Assembly: GCA_947167745.1 (NCBI GenBank)
Contig: CAMVJE010000018.1
Location: 1 to 25,594 of the forward strand
Source of the DNA: an uncultured Treponema sp.
GTDB lineage: Bacteria; Spirochaetota; Spirochaetia; Treponematales; Treponemataceae
DNA: 25,594 nucleotides
Reading direction: 5' to 3'
Shown: piece after piece, positions 15,441-23,354 of the stretch
Numbering within the stretch: position 1 is the stretch's first letter
Layout: every line of letters starts with the position of its first letter
Notes under the pieces: generated by a model
What the model saw: the letters and a program-made list of their open reading frames with translations, nothing else
What the model was told of the DNA's origin: nothing
Databases searched by the model: none
Made by a program: the position numbers and the translations under genes

Positions 15441-18400
15441 TTAAAAAGCTAACTTCCAGGACAAGGTCATTGATGTAGATTGAACCCATGTATTCAACAG
15501 CCCCTGCTGGAGCGAATCAATGTCTGGAGCAACACCGAGACGGATATTAACGAAAGGAGATGTCATTTCAAAACCTACTTCAGGACGGAAAATTATTCCG
15601 CTTATTGAAGTGCCGTTTTTAATCTTGTTTTCGTCATACGACCAGTGAAGCATGGAGTCTACATAAATAGAACTGCCGAAGTATTTACCCATATAAACAG
15701 TTGAATTGTCAATAAAGTTACCGACAGTAAGCTGCTTATTATTTGATTTTTCGCCCATGCTCATTTTCAATGAATTTTGCAAAACATTGGTTCGAATGGA
15801 AAATATATCAAAATTCAGCAATTCACGCAATGTATTCTCTATCCGTCTCATTACGGTTGCCTGCACGAAATAATCACCGCCGGCAACAAGAATATCAGGA
15901 ACACCGCTAGAATCCGCAGAAACAACCTGACCAAGCAGCTGCATAATTTCTTTTTCTGACTTTGCAGGATTAGCTGAGAAAGTCGGATTAAAACTGCTTA
16001 CAGGCTGATTATTTGCCGAAAGTATAATACTTACCATATTACCGTTGGCATCTCTTTCCCTTGTCTCAGCCCTTACCGTGACTTTAGGGTCAATGGAATC
16101 CTGATTTTCATTGAAAACAATTCGACCTTCGCGCATGTAGAAATTGCGGTTGAGCCATACTATTTCACCACCTCTGAGGGTAATATCGCTCTTAAATTCC
16201 AAATCACCACTGTAGGAATCAAAATAAATGGAAAGAGGCGTACCAGGAGCGACAACACCACGGAGGAAGGGGTTAAAGAGCAGCTGAACTTTCTGCCCGA
16301 CTATGATATCAAAGTCAACAGTTACATTAACCTTACCTTTTTCTTTAGACGGAACAGAAGAAAGAATGTTATCTATCGAGAACTGATTCTGAAGGGAAGT
16401 CGCAACAATTTCAACATCCGTACTATCGGCATTTACAAATCCAGAAATATTTACATCATAAGGAAGAGTATATGCAAGATTGAGATTTCCGCTGGCAAGT
16501 CCCTTTGCATGAATAAACGGGAAGGAAAGATCAAGGGGAACTTTCTTATTATCATCAATGTCAATTTTAAGTTCCAGAGAATTTGGAATCCAGCGGTTAA
16601 AATACATTCTATATTCTACGGTAGCAAGACCCTTTCCCAGAGTAACCAAAGTTGGAGGAACTACAGCTTCCCCCTGCCCCACAGTCATTATTACTTTTTC
16701 TGCATGAAGATAATTTTTTGAGATATAAGGAATGAGGAAGTTAGGATGAGCAACACTAAAGGCGCCAGTATATTCAGGGTCAGTTGTTGGACCTGTAATT
16801 CTGAAGGCTCCAGTGAGAAGTCCTGAATTAAATGAAACAAAAGGAATTTCAACTTCTGAGCAGATAAAACGCATGTCTGCAACAATTCCGCTGAAATTAA
16901 AATTCATATTATTATTGATTATGCTTCCGTCCAGCTTAAATTGAATCGGGCTATCTTTTCCGGCAAGAGCTGCAACCTTACCGTCTGTAGTATATGTAGC
17001 CCTGAAACCGTCCTTTGCGTCAGTAACAAGGTCAAATCTTCCCGGAGAATGCATAGCCATGATATTCAGGGGGAAATCACTCTGAATGAAATCACCGCTG
17101 ACTTTACTTGATGTGAGTTTTACGGAATAGAAATCAGGTATGGCAAATTTTTTCTCAGGAGCACTGCCCTCAACTTTTATTTCAACCGGAGCATGAATTG
17201 TTTTGCCCATGAGGTTGGCATCAAAAACAAAACTTGCATCTCCATTAAAACTGTCAGGCTCAAATGAAAGATTGATGTCGGAAAGTTTTAAGACAGACCA
17301 GTCACAGTCAAGGTCATTAATGTGAAGGCCTGTATCATCCATAACTAAAGCACCCTCTGCGACAAGAGGATAGCCCCCCAAAAGGACAGATGAGCGGCGC
17401 AGAATGACAGAAACAAAAGGATTGCTGACAGTACCACTGACCATTAAATCCGCAGAAATTGTATTTTCAGGATTCTGCAGAGACATAAGCCGGGCAGAAG
17501 GGAAAGCATCAAGAGAAGCTTCAAGCGATATATAAAAATCGTTTTGCAGAGCCGAAGCTGAAAACGGAAGGGCTGAAGGATTCGATAAATCCGCGGTAAG
17601 GGAGAATCGTTCCGAAGAAATCGGGCTTTCTGCAACAAGGCTGGCATGAATCGAGTCGAAAATATTCTCATTCATATTCCAGACTATTGAACCAGTTCCA
17701 TCGAGCGAAGAAACACTGTCAGAATAAGCCATCGAATTAAGAACAAAACCATATTTTGTAAGCGAACCTGAAACAGCAAGATGAGGATTAAAAGCAAGAT
17801 ATGAAGACGGCTCCTCAAGCTCCAGGCTGACTATATCCACCTCAAAACCGCTTTCCTGTGACCAGTGAAGAACAGAGTTAGTCGAAGCGGCAAAAACAAA
17901 TTTTCCGACACTAAAGGGAAGCTGGTTAAACTGAAGTGTTGCTCCAATCTGCTCTTCGATTGAAATAACTGCATCAAAGTTATAATCTCCCGACACGGCA
18001 ATCCATTCGGGGCTGAAATTTCCGAAGAAACGGTAGGGAACGGAATTAACTGTCAAATCTGTATTAAACGAAAATTCCTTAAAGGAGTCAGCAAAGTCCA
18101 GAGAAATTTCTGCGTGGGCGGTCTGACTTCCGAAAATGAGATCAAAACCTGAAAGCTGCAATGTCTCTTTAGATCCATCAAGAGCAAAACTGACAATTTG
18201 GCGATCTTTTTCGGTGTTAGCAAAAAGACAGACAGGCGCATTCATCGAGAAATCTTTGAAATCACTGGAAATATATGCTTCCGTGTTAAAAATGTAAGGT
18301 TTAAGACTTGAAGAAAGGGAAGCTAGAGTTTCCTGCTTTTCCTGTGTCATAAAGAAGGCCGCAGTATCAACAAAACTGTCAGCAAAAATATTTGATACTT

Positions 18401-19889
18401 CAACACTGGCCTGAATAAATTTTTCTTTTCCTGAAAGATAACTGCCGTTTATCTGAAGTCTGCCAGTTTCCTCGTAGTCGGCATGAGCAAAGTCCAGGAG
18501 TTCAAATTGAAAGTCCAGGGAATTGTTTCCGGGCAGAGCAGTAAACTGAAGACCTGTGAAAACCTTCTCGTTCATAAAAAGCTGGGGCGCGACACAAGTA
18601 AATCCATTTCGATAGGGGTCAACAAAGACTTCTGTAGAAATAATTCCTCCGTTTTTTAACACCAGATAACTGAGAGTGAACATACCTGAAGGCTGAAGTC
18701 TTTTTATATCAAATGAGCCGTTAAAATCTGCATCAACAAAAGGTCCTTTTGCCCCCAGATGCTTTACATTCACATTTTTTTCATTTCCGTTACAGACGAG
18801 GGAGAGATCAACAACTTCTCCCAAGAGACTTTTATCCAGCGAAATTTTCAAATCTGATTTATAATCAAGACTTTCCCCGGTAATTTTTCCTAAAACCGTA
18901 CCTGTTATCGTGCTTCCGTCAATTTTTTTAATAAAATCCGGCTTTTTTCTCATGTAAACAAGGCTGACCGGATTAAAATGATCAAAATCTCCGGAAACTG
19001 AAAATGAACTTCCTTTCAAATCATAACTTGCGAAAAGTGAAAAAGGAAGGACTGTTCGCATGGTTCGTATTTCAAAGGTTTCATTTGTGAAGTTCAAGAG
19101 CATGTCAAGATGAGAAATAGAATAGTCAACGCCAGATGCTCGGGAAAGACTTACAAGAGCCGAACTTCCTTCAAAGTCCGGAAACAAATTTCCAGATACT
19201 TCAATATTGCTTGCAAAAGAAGTCCAGTTCTTACCGCCGCCAGCCAAAGCAGTTTTACAGGTCAACCTTCCGTTCGTGTCAAATTCAATTCCGTCAGAAC
19301 GGGTAAAATCTTCCATTCGGAGATTTTTTAAAGTCAGCAGAATGTCATTTTTTCTGTCAGAATAATGAATGGCAAGGTTTTTTATTGTTACATCAATCGG
19401 AATATCAAGTTCCCTGTCCGCCAGTGTAAATTTATCTCTTTCTTCCTCTTTTTTTTGTGCGGACTCGCTACGTTTTTTTATGAAGTCTGTAATGCGGTCG
19501 CCCAACTGGCTGTTCAGGACTGCGTTGTATTCAAGAGTAACTCCGTTTATCGTGAGTTCTTTCAGGGCAACTACAGGATTCGATGAGAAAAATCCCTTTA
19601 CATCATAAGATAAAGTAGCCCGGCGGATTCCGACTATCTTCTGTTTTGTGGACACTTCATGAATCGCGATATTTTTAAAATTCACACCGATAAGAATCGA
19701 AGGTGAAAGAGAAGTGTATGAAAAGGCCAGTCCTGTCTCATCCTGAAGTTTCTGGGAAAGTTCATTCTCAAACTGCGTCAAAGTTTCATTTATGCGGACA
19801 TACACCGGTCTAACGAGGGCCAGTGCCGCAATAAGGCTGAGAATAAAAATAACGCTTCCAAGGCTTACGCCAAAAACTTTGGACTTCAT
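15441..19889 (-). CDS. tamB: TamB-family translocation/assembly module protein
   Basis: 1482 aa, large as expected (E. coli 1259). A single N-terminal membrane anchor (about 7-27) is followed by an AsmA-like opening and a very long run of beta strands forming the hydrophobic groove that spans the periplasm. The C-terminal TamB (DUF490) domain is recognisable from about 1250, with NPTFSANPAKSEKEIMQLLG and then FSIRTNVLQNSLKMSMG. The end is barrel-like (STSMTLSWKLAF). It pairs with BamA in bacteria lacking TamA and is now linked to phospholipid transport between membranes. It is the first gene of the tamB-bamA-skp-mutS operon. Confidence 0.93.
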   Translation of the reverse strand: MKSKVFGVSLGSVIFILSLIAALALVRPVYVRINETLTQFENELSQKLQDETGLAFSYTSLSPSILIGVNFKNIAIHEVSTKQKIVGIRRATLSYDVKGFFSSNPVVALKELTINGVTLEYNAVLNSQLGDRITDFIKKRSESAQKKEEERDKFTLADRELDIPIDVTIKNLAIHYSDRKNDILLTLKNLRMEDFTRSDGIEFDTNGRLTCKTALAGGGKNWTSFASNIEVSGNLFPDFEGSSALVSLSRASGVDYSISHLDMLLNFTNETFEIRTMRTVLPFSLFASYDLKGSSFSVSGDFDHFNPVSLVYMRKKPDFIKKIDGSTITGTVLGKITGESLDYKSDLKISLDKSLLGEVVDLSLVCNGNEKNVNVKHLGAKGPFVDADFNGSFDIKRLQPSGMFTLSYLVLKNGGIISTEVFVDPYRNGFTCVAPQLFMNEKVFTGLQFTALPGNNSLDFQFELLDFAHADYEETGRLQINGSYLSGKEKFIQASVEVSNIFADSFVDTAAFFMTQEKQETLASLSSSLKPYIFNTEAYISSDFKDFSMNAPVCLFANTEKDRQIVSFALDGSKETLQLSGFDLIFGSQTAHAEISLDFADSFKEFSFNTDLTVNSVPYRFFGNFSPEWIAVSGDYNFDAVISIEEQIGATLQFNQLPFSVGKFVFAASTNSVLHWSQESGFEVDIVSLELEEPSSYLAFNPHLAVSGSLTKYGFVLNSMAYSDSVSSLDGTGSIVWNMNENIFDSIHASLVAESPISSERFSLTADLSNPSALPFSASALQNDFYISLEASLDAFPSARLMSLQNPENTISADLMVSGTVSNPFVSVILRRSSVLLGGYPLVAEGALVMDDTGLHINDLDCDWSVLKLSDINLSFEPDSFNGDASFVFDANLMGKTIHAPVEIKVEGSAPEKKFAIPDFYSVKLTSSKVSGDFIQSDFPLNIMAMHSPGRFDLVTDAKDGFRATYTTDGKVAALAGKDSPIQFKLDGSIINNNMNFNFSGIVADMRFICSEVEIPFVSFNSGLLTGAFRITGPTTDPEYTGAFSVAHPNFLIPYISKNYLHAEKVIMTVGQGEAVVPPTLVTLGKGLATVEYRMYFNRWIPNSLELKIDIDDNKKVPLDLSFPFIHAKGLASGNLNLAYTLPYDVNISGFVNADSTDVEIVATSLQNQFSIDNILSSVPSKEKGKVNVTVDFDIIVGQKVQLLFNPFLRGVVAPGTPLSIYFDSYSGDLEFKSDITLRGGEIVWLNRNFYMREGRIVFNENQDSIDPKVTVRAETRERDANGNMVSIILSANNQPVSSFNPTFSANPAKSEKEIMQLLGQVVSADSSGVPDILVAGGDYFVQATVMRRIENTLRELLNFDIFSIRTNVLQNSLKMSMGEKSNNKQLTVGNFIDNSTVYMGKYFGSSIYVDSMLHWSYDENKIKNGTSISGIIFRPEVGFEMTSPFVNIRLGVAPDIDSLQQGLLNTWVQSTSMTLSWKLAF

Positions 19890-19912
19890 AAAAATTTGAC
19901 AGTTTTACTCTT

Positions 19913-19940
19913 CTAATATCGGCATATATTAAAGTAGCAA
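19913..19940 (-). promoter_or_regulatory. Candidate promoter of the tamB-bamA-skp-mutS operon
   Basis: On the minus strand there is TTGCTA (19940-19935), a 16-nt spacer and TATTAG (19918-19913), 23 nt before the tamB ATG. Both boxes deviate from consensus at one or two positions. The rest of the 166-bp divergent gap (19890-20055) shows only a weak tmk-side candidate (TTAGAA then TATAAG at 19965-19970, 18-nt spacer). Confidence 0.4.
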
Positions 19941-20004
19941 TTAGAAATTGGCAATCAGAAATCATATAAGAAAACAATCAAAAAAACTTCCAGTAACTAT
20001 ATTT

Positions 20005-20030
20005 ATAATCTGCTTAATCTGTGCTAATCT
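20005..20030. repeat. Three spaced copies of TAATCTG
   Basis: TAATCTG occurs at 20005-20011, 20014-20020 and 20024-20030, spaced 9 and 10 bp, just upstream of tmk. It is too short for CRISPR. It may be a degenerate intergenic tandem repeat or helically phased protein-binding sites. Confidence 0.45.
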
Positions 20031-20055
20031 GTCCTTGATTTTGGCAGGAAATATT

Positions 20056-20676
20056 ATGATTTTAAAAAATTTTATTGTCTTCGAGGGAATAGACGGAGCC
20101 GGAACCAGCACCCAAATCAACATGCTGAAAAAACGGCCGGACGCAGACAGATTCTTTTTCACGACCGAGCCGACTGACAGCGAGACCGGTAAATTCCTTC
20201 GCAAAATGCTCAAAGGAGATGTGGAGCTGGACCCACGCACAAGCGCATTTCTCTTTGCCGCAGACAGAAACGAGCACCTTTACGGAAAAGGCGGCACGAA
20301 CTGCGGCGTGGTTGAAAAGGCCCAAAGCGGCAAAATTGTCGTCAGTGACCGCTATTTATTCTCAAGCCTGACCTACCAGAGCGTAACCTGCGGAGACGAG
20401 CTACCCCGCCGCTTAAACGAGAGCTTTCCTCTGCCCGAGATTCTCTTTTTCTTCGACATTGACCCCGAAATTTCCTTGAAGCGGGTTCTTGGCCGGGGTG
20501 AGACAGAAATTTACGAAAAGCTTGACTTTCAGAAGGCTACGGCCGAGCGTTACAGAGCCGTAATCAGCGAATACGAAAAAATGAAGACCGGCATGAAAAT
20601 CATAAGACTGGACGCAAGCCGCCCCATCGGGGAAATCAGCTGTATAATTAATGAGGAGCTGGCAAAAAGAAAATAA
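20056..20676 (+). CDS. tmk: Thymidylate kinase with an altered P-loop
   Basis: 206 aa, the normal size for Tmk, which makes dTDP from dTMP. The opening ILKNFIVFEGIDGAG is typical. The P-loop reads GIDGAGTST (11-19): the Walker A lysine expected at 17 is Thr. The DRY motif is intact (D98-R99-Y100 in VVSDRYLFSSLTYQ), and a lid-like RGETEIYEKLDFQKATAERY follows. The frame is open upstream to 19948, but AGGA 6 nt before the ATG at 20056 and family alignment put the start there. It is divergent from tamB and first of three plus-strand genes with more G/C-ending codons than the surroundings. Either a lineage-specific kinase P-loop variant or impaired activity is possible. Confidence 0.88.
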   Translation: MILKNFIVFEGIDGAGTSTQINMLKKRPDADRFFFTTEPTDSETGKFLRKMLKGDVELDPRTSAFLFAADRNEHLYGKGGTNCGVVEKAQSGKIVVSDRYLFSSLTYQSVTCGDELPRRLNESFPLPEILFFFDIDPEISLKRVLGRGETEIYEKLDFQKATAERYRAVISEYEKMKTGMKIIRLDASRPIGEISCIINEELAKRK

Positions 20677-20683
20677 GAAAACA

Positions 20684-20823
20684 CTCACAGAGGCCACAGA
20701 GGCCACAGAGAGATTTATGATATATCAAGTTTTACACCTCAAACTCGTCCTTTGAAAACAGCAAGTTTTAGGTGTGAAGTTTCCCATAGGAAAAATTCTC
20801 CGTGCCCTCCAAATCTCCGTGAG
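20684..20823. repeat. Structured repeat, copy A (140 bp)
   Basis: It begins with CTCACAGAGGCCACAGAGG and ends with ATCTCCGTGAG, giving imperfect terminal inverted repeats of about 27 bp. Inside, ACACCTCAAACTCG (20734-20747) pairs with CAAGTTTTAGGTGT (20762-20775) at 12 of 14 positions. A diverged second copy lies at 21522-21724; both share CACAGAGAGATTTATGATATA near the left end. It starts 7 bp after the tmk stop. It looks like a small non-coding mobile or REP-like element. Confidence 0.65.
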
Positions 20824-20833
20824 GAATTTTAAG

Positions 20834-20887
20834 CTTTCAACTTTCAACTTTCAGTTTTCAACTTTCCTTTTTCAGTTTTCAGTTTTT
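20834..20887. repeat. Low-complexity CAACTTT/CAGTTTT tract
   Basis: Successive 7- to 8-base units of the type CTTTCAA and CAGTTTT run for about 54 bp between repeat copy A and the 203-aa gene. They form one pyrimidine-rich strand. No promoter or coding signal is evident in it. Confidence 0.55.
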
Positions 20888-20906
20888 CCTGCCGATATTC
20901 TAAGAG

Positions 20907-21518
20907 ATGAAAAAGATTTTTGCCGCAATTTTCGCGCTCTTCATAATGATTTTCTCTGTAATACCGGCCTTTTCCTACATGGTCAAATACAAGGAAGACT
21001 ACTTCAAGCTCTTTCATGTACACTACCAGCAGTACCCGGACGACTGCATGGAGAACATTTACTGGCTTGAGCAGGCGGTTAAAGCCGATTTTTGCAATCC
21101 ACTTTATGCGCCAGTCAAAATCAATGATGAGAAGGACTGGGAAAAATACCGCTATCTCTTTATGATGCATATAAATCTAAAGCTGATTGAGCAGCACATG
21201 AGGCTGGGGCGGGTTTATGACAAACATGTAGCCCACTTTTACGACGCCCCCTGGAAAGACGCTTACATAGAAAACTTAAAAAAGTCAAAATCCTGCTACG
21301 AGGCAGGCCTCTACTACTGGCGGGAGGCAAAACTCTGGGCCGAAAAAGCAAATGTGGGCAAATTCAGATTTCTGATTCTCCAGGACATACAGAACTGGGA
21401 GGACGAGCGGGAGCGAATCGGAAACGGCAAGCTGAACTACGAGAAAATCCTGAACCGCGAGCTTACAAGAGTGAACAAAGTGATTGAAGAATTTACAGCC
21501 ATGCAAAAAGATTATTAG
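20907..21518 (+). CDS. Exported protein of unknown function
   Basis: 203 aa; I do not recognise the family. Residues 1-23 are a clear signal peptide (MKK start, long hydrophobic core, AFS-Y cleavage). The mature part is predicted helical and unusually rich in Tyr, Trp and Lys, with pairs such as YYW and WEK. A basic, coiled-coil-like tail covers about 160-203. It has no cysteine pair or lipobox, so it is probably soluble in the periplasm. A helical-repeat (TPR-like) fold is possible but not demonstrated. The ribosome site is poor (AAGAG touches the ATG), but the signal peptide supports this start. The gene is flanked by the two copies of the structured repeat and lies between tmk and aroB. 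Confidence 0.78.
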   Translation: MKKIFAAIFALFIMIFSVIPAFSYMVKYKEDYFKLFHVHYQQYPDDCMENIYWLEQAVKADFCNPLYAPVKINDEKDWEKYRYLFMMHINLKLIEQHMRLGRVYDKHVAHFYDAPWKDAYIENLKKSKSCYEAGLYYWREAKLWAEKANVGKFRFLILQDIQNWEDERERIGNGKLNYEKILNRELTRVNKVIEEFTAMQKDY

Positions 21519-21521
21519 CCC

Positions 21522-21724
21522 CTCACAGAGACACAGAGGGCACAGAGAGATTTATGATATACAGGCTTTCACACCTCAATCCAATCGTTTGAAAAGCATA
21601 TTGTTTTAGGAGTGGAGCTTCCCAAACAAAAGGTTCTCTGTGTGCTCTTAAGCCCTACGAGCCTAGCTCTACGGGAGATTCGCTAAAATTGCCGTGCAAT
21701 TTTTTAACGCTCACTATCTGTGAG
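21522..21724. repeat. Structured repeat, copy B (about 203 bp, with insertion)
   Basis: It begins CTCACAGAGACACAGAGG and ends ATCTGTGAG, in the same orientation as copy A. The internal stem is kept in altered form: CACACCTCAATCCAAT (21570-21585) against ATTGTTTTAGGAGTG (21600-21614). Near its right end it carries about 60 extra bases absent from copy A, including the hairpin at 21682-21716. It starts 3 bp after the stop of the 203-aa gene. Confidence 0.6.
21682..21716. repeat. 35-bp hairpin element, second copy
   Basis: Perfect 8-bp arms AAAATTGC/GCAATTTT around a 3-nt loop, followed by TTAACGCTCACTA. Aligned without gaps to 9698-9732, it matches at 23 of 35 positions, and one stem pair changes from C-G to A-T, which keeps the pairing. 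The six T after the stem on the plus strand could also make it a weak terminator for the 203-aa gene. Confidence 0.5.
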
Positions 21725-21746
21725 AAATTTAAAAAAGGAGATTTTT

Positions 21747-22919
21747 ATGACATTCGAAGAAAAAGACATCATCTATCCGCCTGTGCATCCGGGGACTGAC
21801 CGCACTTTCATCCGCTTTTATGACGGTGAACTTGACTTGAACTCGATTTTTTACTCAGCCGAAAAGGAAACGCTTCCCCAGCGCATTTTCGTCACTGACA
21901 CAAGCGTGGCCGCCCTGCCTTCAATGCACTCCTTCCTTGACTTTTTCCGGGGCGAGGATTTTTCGCATGCCAGGATTGAGGCGGGCTTCGTGGGAAAGCG
22001 GGGAAAGGATGTGCTTTTGATTTTGGGAGCAGGCGAGCCTTACAAGACAATCGAGAGCGTCCTTGCAATCGTAAAGGCAGCCCTGGACAACAACGGCCAG
22101 CGCTCGGCAGTCTTCGTGGGAATCGGCGGAGGCGTAATCACGGACATGACGGCTTTTGCCGCCTCTATCTTTAAGCGGGGCGCCCACTGCGAGCTTGTTC
22201 CCACGACACTCCTTTCAATGGTGGATGCCGCAATCGGCGGAAAAACCGGCTGTGACTTTGAGTCATACAAAAATATGATTGGCTCCTTCTTCCCGGCCCA
22301 GAAAATCCACATCTGCCCGGCTTTCATCGAGACTCTTCCCCAGCACGAATACAGGAGCGGAATGGCAGAGGTCGTAAAGACAGCCCTCCTCTACTCCCCT
22401 GAGCTTTTTGAAAAACTTGAAAAATACCCGGAAATTCTGAATGACCGTAAAAATCCCCTTGTGTCCGAGTCAATCAGAATCTGCGTGAACGCCAAGGCAA
22501 AGGTCGTTGAGCAGGATTTGACCGAAAAAAATATCCGTATGCAGCTGAATCTGGGTCACACTTTCGGTCATGCCCTTGAATCAATGGCAGGACTTGGAGT
22601 GGTCACTCACGGAGACGGAGTTGCATGGGGAATGGCTCGGGCCGCAGACCTCTCACAAAGACTCGGACTCTGTACAAAAGAGTACGCAAACCGTGTAAAA
22701 AGCTGTCTGGCCTCTTTCGGCTGGGAAACGGAGAGCGTTCACCCTGAGATGAAGAAAAAATACGGGGACGAAAATAAAATCGCTGAGATTTTGCTCAATG
22801 CCATGAAGAAAGACAAGAAGAATTCTTCTGACAAGGTGCGCTTTATCTTGCAGTCAAATGTTGGCGAGACCGTGATTACCGAAGTCCCGGAAGCAGAAAT
22901 TCTTTCAGTCTTGAAATAA
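21747..22919 (+). CDS. aroB: 3-dehydroquinate synthase
   Basis: 390 aa from the ATG at 21747. It is the second enzyme of the shikimate pathway: DAHP to 3-dehydroquinate, NAD- and metal-dependent, cytoplasmic. The NAD-binding GIGGGVITDMTAFAASIFKRG is followed by the family signature VPTTLLSMVDAAIGGKTG. The metal-binding LNLGHTFGHALES lies later, with the active-site Lys/Glu of EVVKTALL between. The frame also opens with a GTG at 21720, but AGGAG 6 nt before 21747 decides the start. No other aro gene is in the window. Codon use resembles tmk and the 203-aa gene. Confidence 0.96.
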   Translation: MTFEEKDIIYPPVHPGTDRTFIRFYDGELDLNSIFYSAEKETLPQRIFVTDTSVAALPSMHSFLDFFRGEDFSHARIEAGFVGKRGKDVLLILGAGEPYKTIESVLAIVKAALDNNGQRSAVFVGIGGGVITDMTAFAASIFKRGAHCELVPTTLLSMVDAAIGGKTGCDFESYKNMIGSFFPAQKIHICPAFIETLPQHEYRSGMAEVVKTALLYSPELFEKLEKYPEILNDRKNPLVSESIRICVNAKAKVVEQDLTEKNIRMQLNLGHTFGHALESMAGLGVVTHGDGVAWGMARAADLSQRLGLCTKEYANRVKSCLASFGWETESVHPEMKKKYGDENKIAEILLNAMKKDKKNSSDKVRFILQSNVGETVITEVPEAEILSVLK

Positions 22920-22962
22920 ATCACTCATTTTAAATGGGCACATTTTTAATTTTTTCCTCAGT

Positions 22963-22990
22963 TTGACTCTGTACCAATTTAAAATATTCT
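22963..22990 (+). promoter_or_regulatory. Promoter of the XRE regulator gene
   Basis: -35 TTGACT (22963-22968), a 16-nt spacer and -10 TATTCT (22985-22990). Transcription would start near 22997, leaving a leader of only about 10 nt before the ATG at 23007. Confidence 0.55.
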
Positions 22991-23008
22991 CAACCATAAT
23001 GAGAATAT
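22984..23008. promoter_or_regulatory. Perfect 9-bp inverted repeat, likely self-operator
   Basis: ATATTCTCA (22984-22992) and TGAGAATAT (23000-23008) are perfect inverted copies separated by 7 bp. The site covers the -10 box and runs into the start codon of the XRE gene. Its size and centre spacing suit a dimeric HTH repressor, so autorepression is the simple reading. Confidence 0.65.
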
Positions 23009-23354
23009 GACTTCATTTCAGGCAAATTTTATTCAAAACATGAAGTTTTACAGAAAGCAGGCAAAAATCTCTCAGGCTGAACTGGCTGAATTATGCAATG
23101 TATCGAACGGAACGATAGGTAATATTGAATGTGGCATAACAAAACCATCATTTGATCTTATTTATCTTTTAGCAAAGGCATTGCAAATCACCCCGGCAGA
23201 CTTATTCAGTGAAAGCGATAAAAATGCAGATCTCATCCTTTCTGACTCTCAGTTAGCCATAGTAAGTGAAACCGTAAATACAGCCGTAAACAGTGCCGTG
23301 ACTGATGCCGTTTCGAAAGCCCTGAAAGACTTAAAATTCAAGATAAAACATTAA
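23007..23354 (+). CDS. XRE-family HTH transcriptional regulator
   Basis: 115 aa. The Cro/C1-type helix-turn-helix covers about residues 8-67: QNMKFYRKQAKISQAELAEL, then SNGTIGNIECGITKPSFDLI, then LAKALQITPADLF. The C-terminal 40 residues are a predicted amphipathic helix rich in Val and Ala (ETVNTAVNSAVTDAVSKAL) that may mediate dimerisation. A perfect inverted repeat overlaps its promoter and start codon, pointing to autoregulation. There is almost no Shine-Dalgarno sequence and a very short leader. It is convergent with the Nudix gene: the two stop codons overlap in the shared bases TTAA, leaving no room for a terminator between them. Confidence 0.93.
   Translation: MTSFQANFIQNMKFYRKQAKISQAELAELCNVSNGTIGNIECGITKPSFDLIYLLAKALQITPADLFSESDKNADLILSDSQLAIVSETVNTAVNSAVTDAVSKALKDLKFKIKH

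Noticed and set aside
19896..19930. Perfect TTGACA on the plus strand as a tmk promoter
   Set aside because: The nearest -10-like boxes are 12 and 23 bp away, outside workable spacing.
19948..20055. 36-residue hydrophobic N-terminal extension of tmk
   Set aside because: It is made from the TAATCTG repeat tract; family alignment and AGGA at 20046 place the start at 20056.
20684..20712. CACAGAGGC tandem units considered as a CRISPR array
   Set aside because: Units of 9 bp without unique spacers; it is the end of a structured repeat and no cas gene is present.
20844..21170. 108-aa minus-strand reading frame opposite the 203-aa gene
   Set aside because: It is antisense to a gene with a clear signal peptide and partly built from the low-complexity tract.
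21720..21746. GTG start adding 9 residues to aroB
   Set aside because: It lies in the end of repeat copy B and has no ribosome site; AGGAG is correctly spaced for 21747.
22920..22955. Terminator after aroB
   Set aside because: The CATTT/AAATG stem is A/T-only and separated from the T run by six bases; too weak to call.
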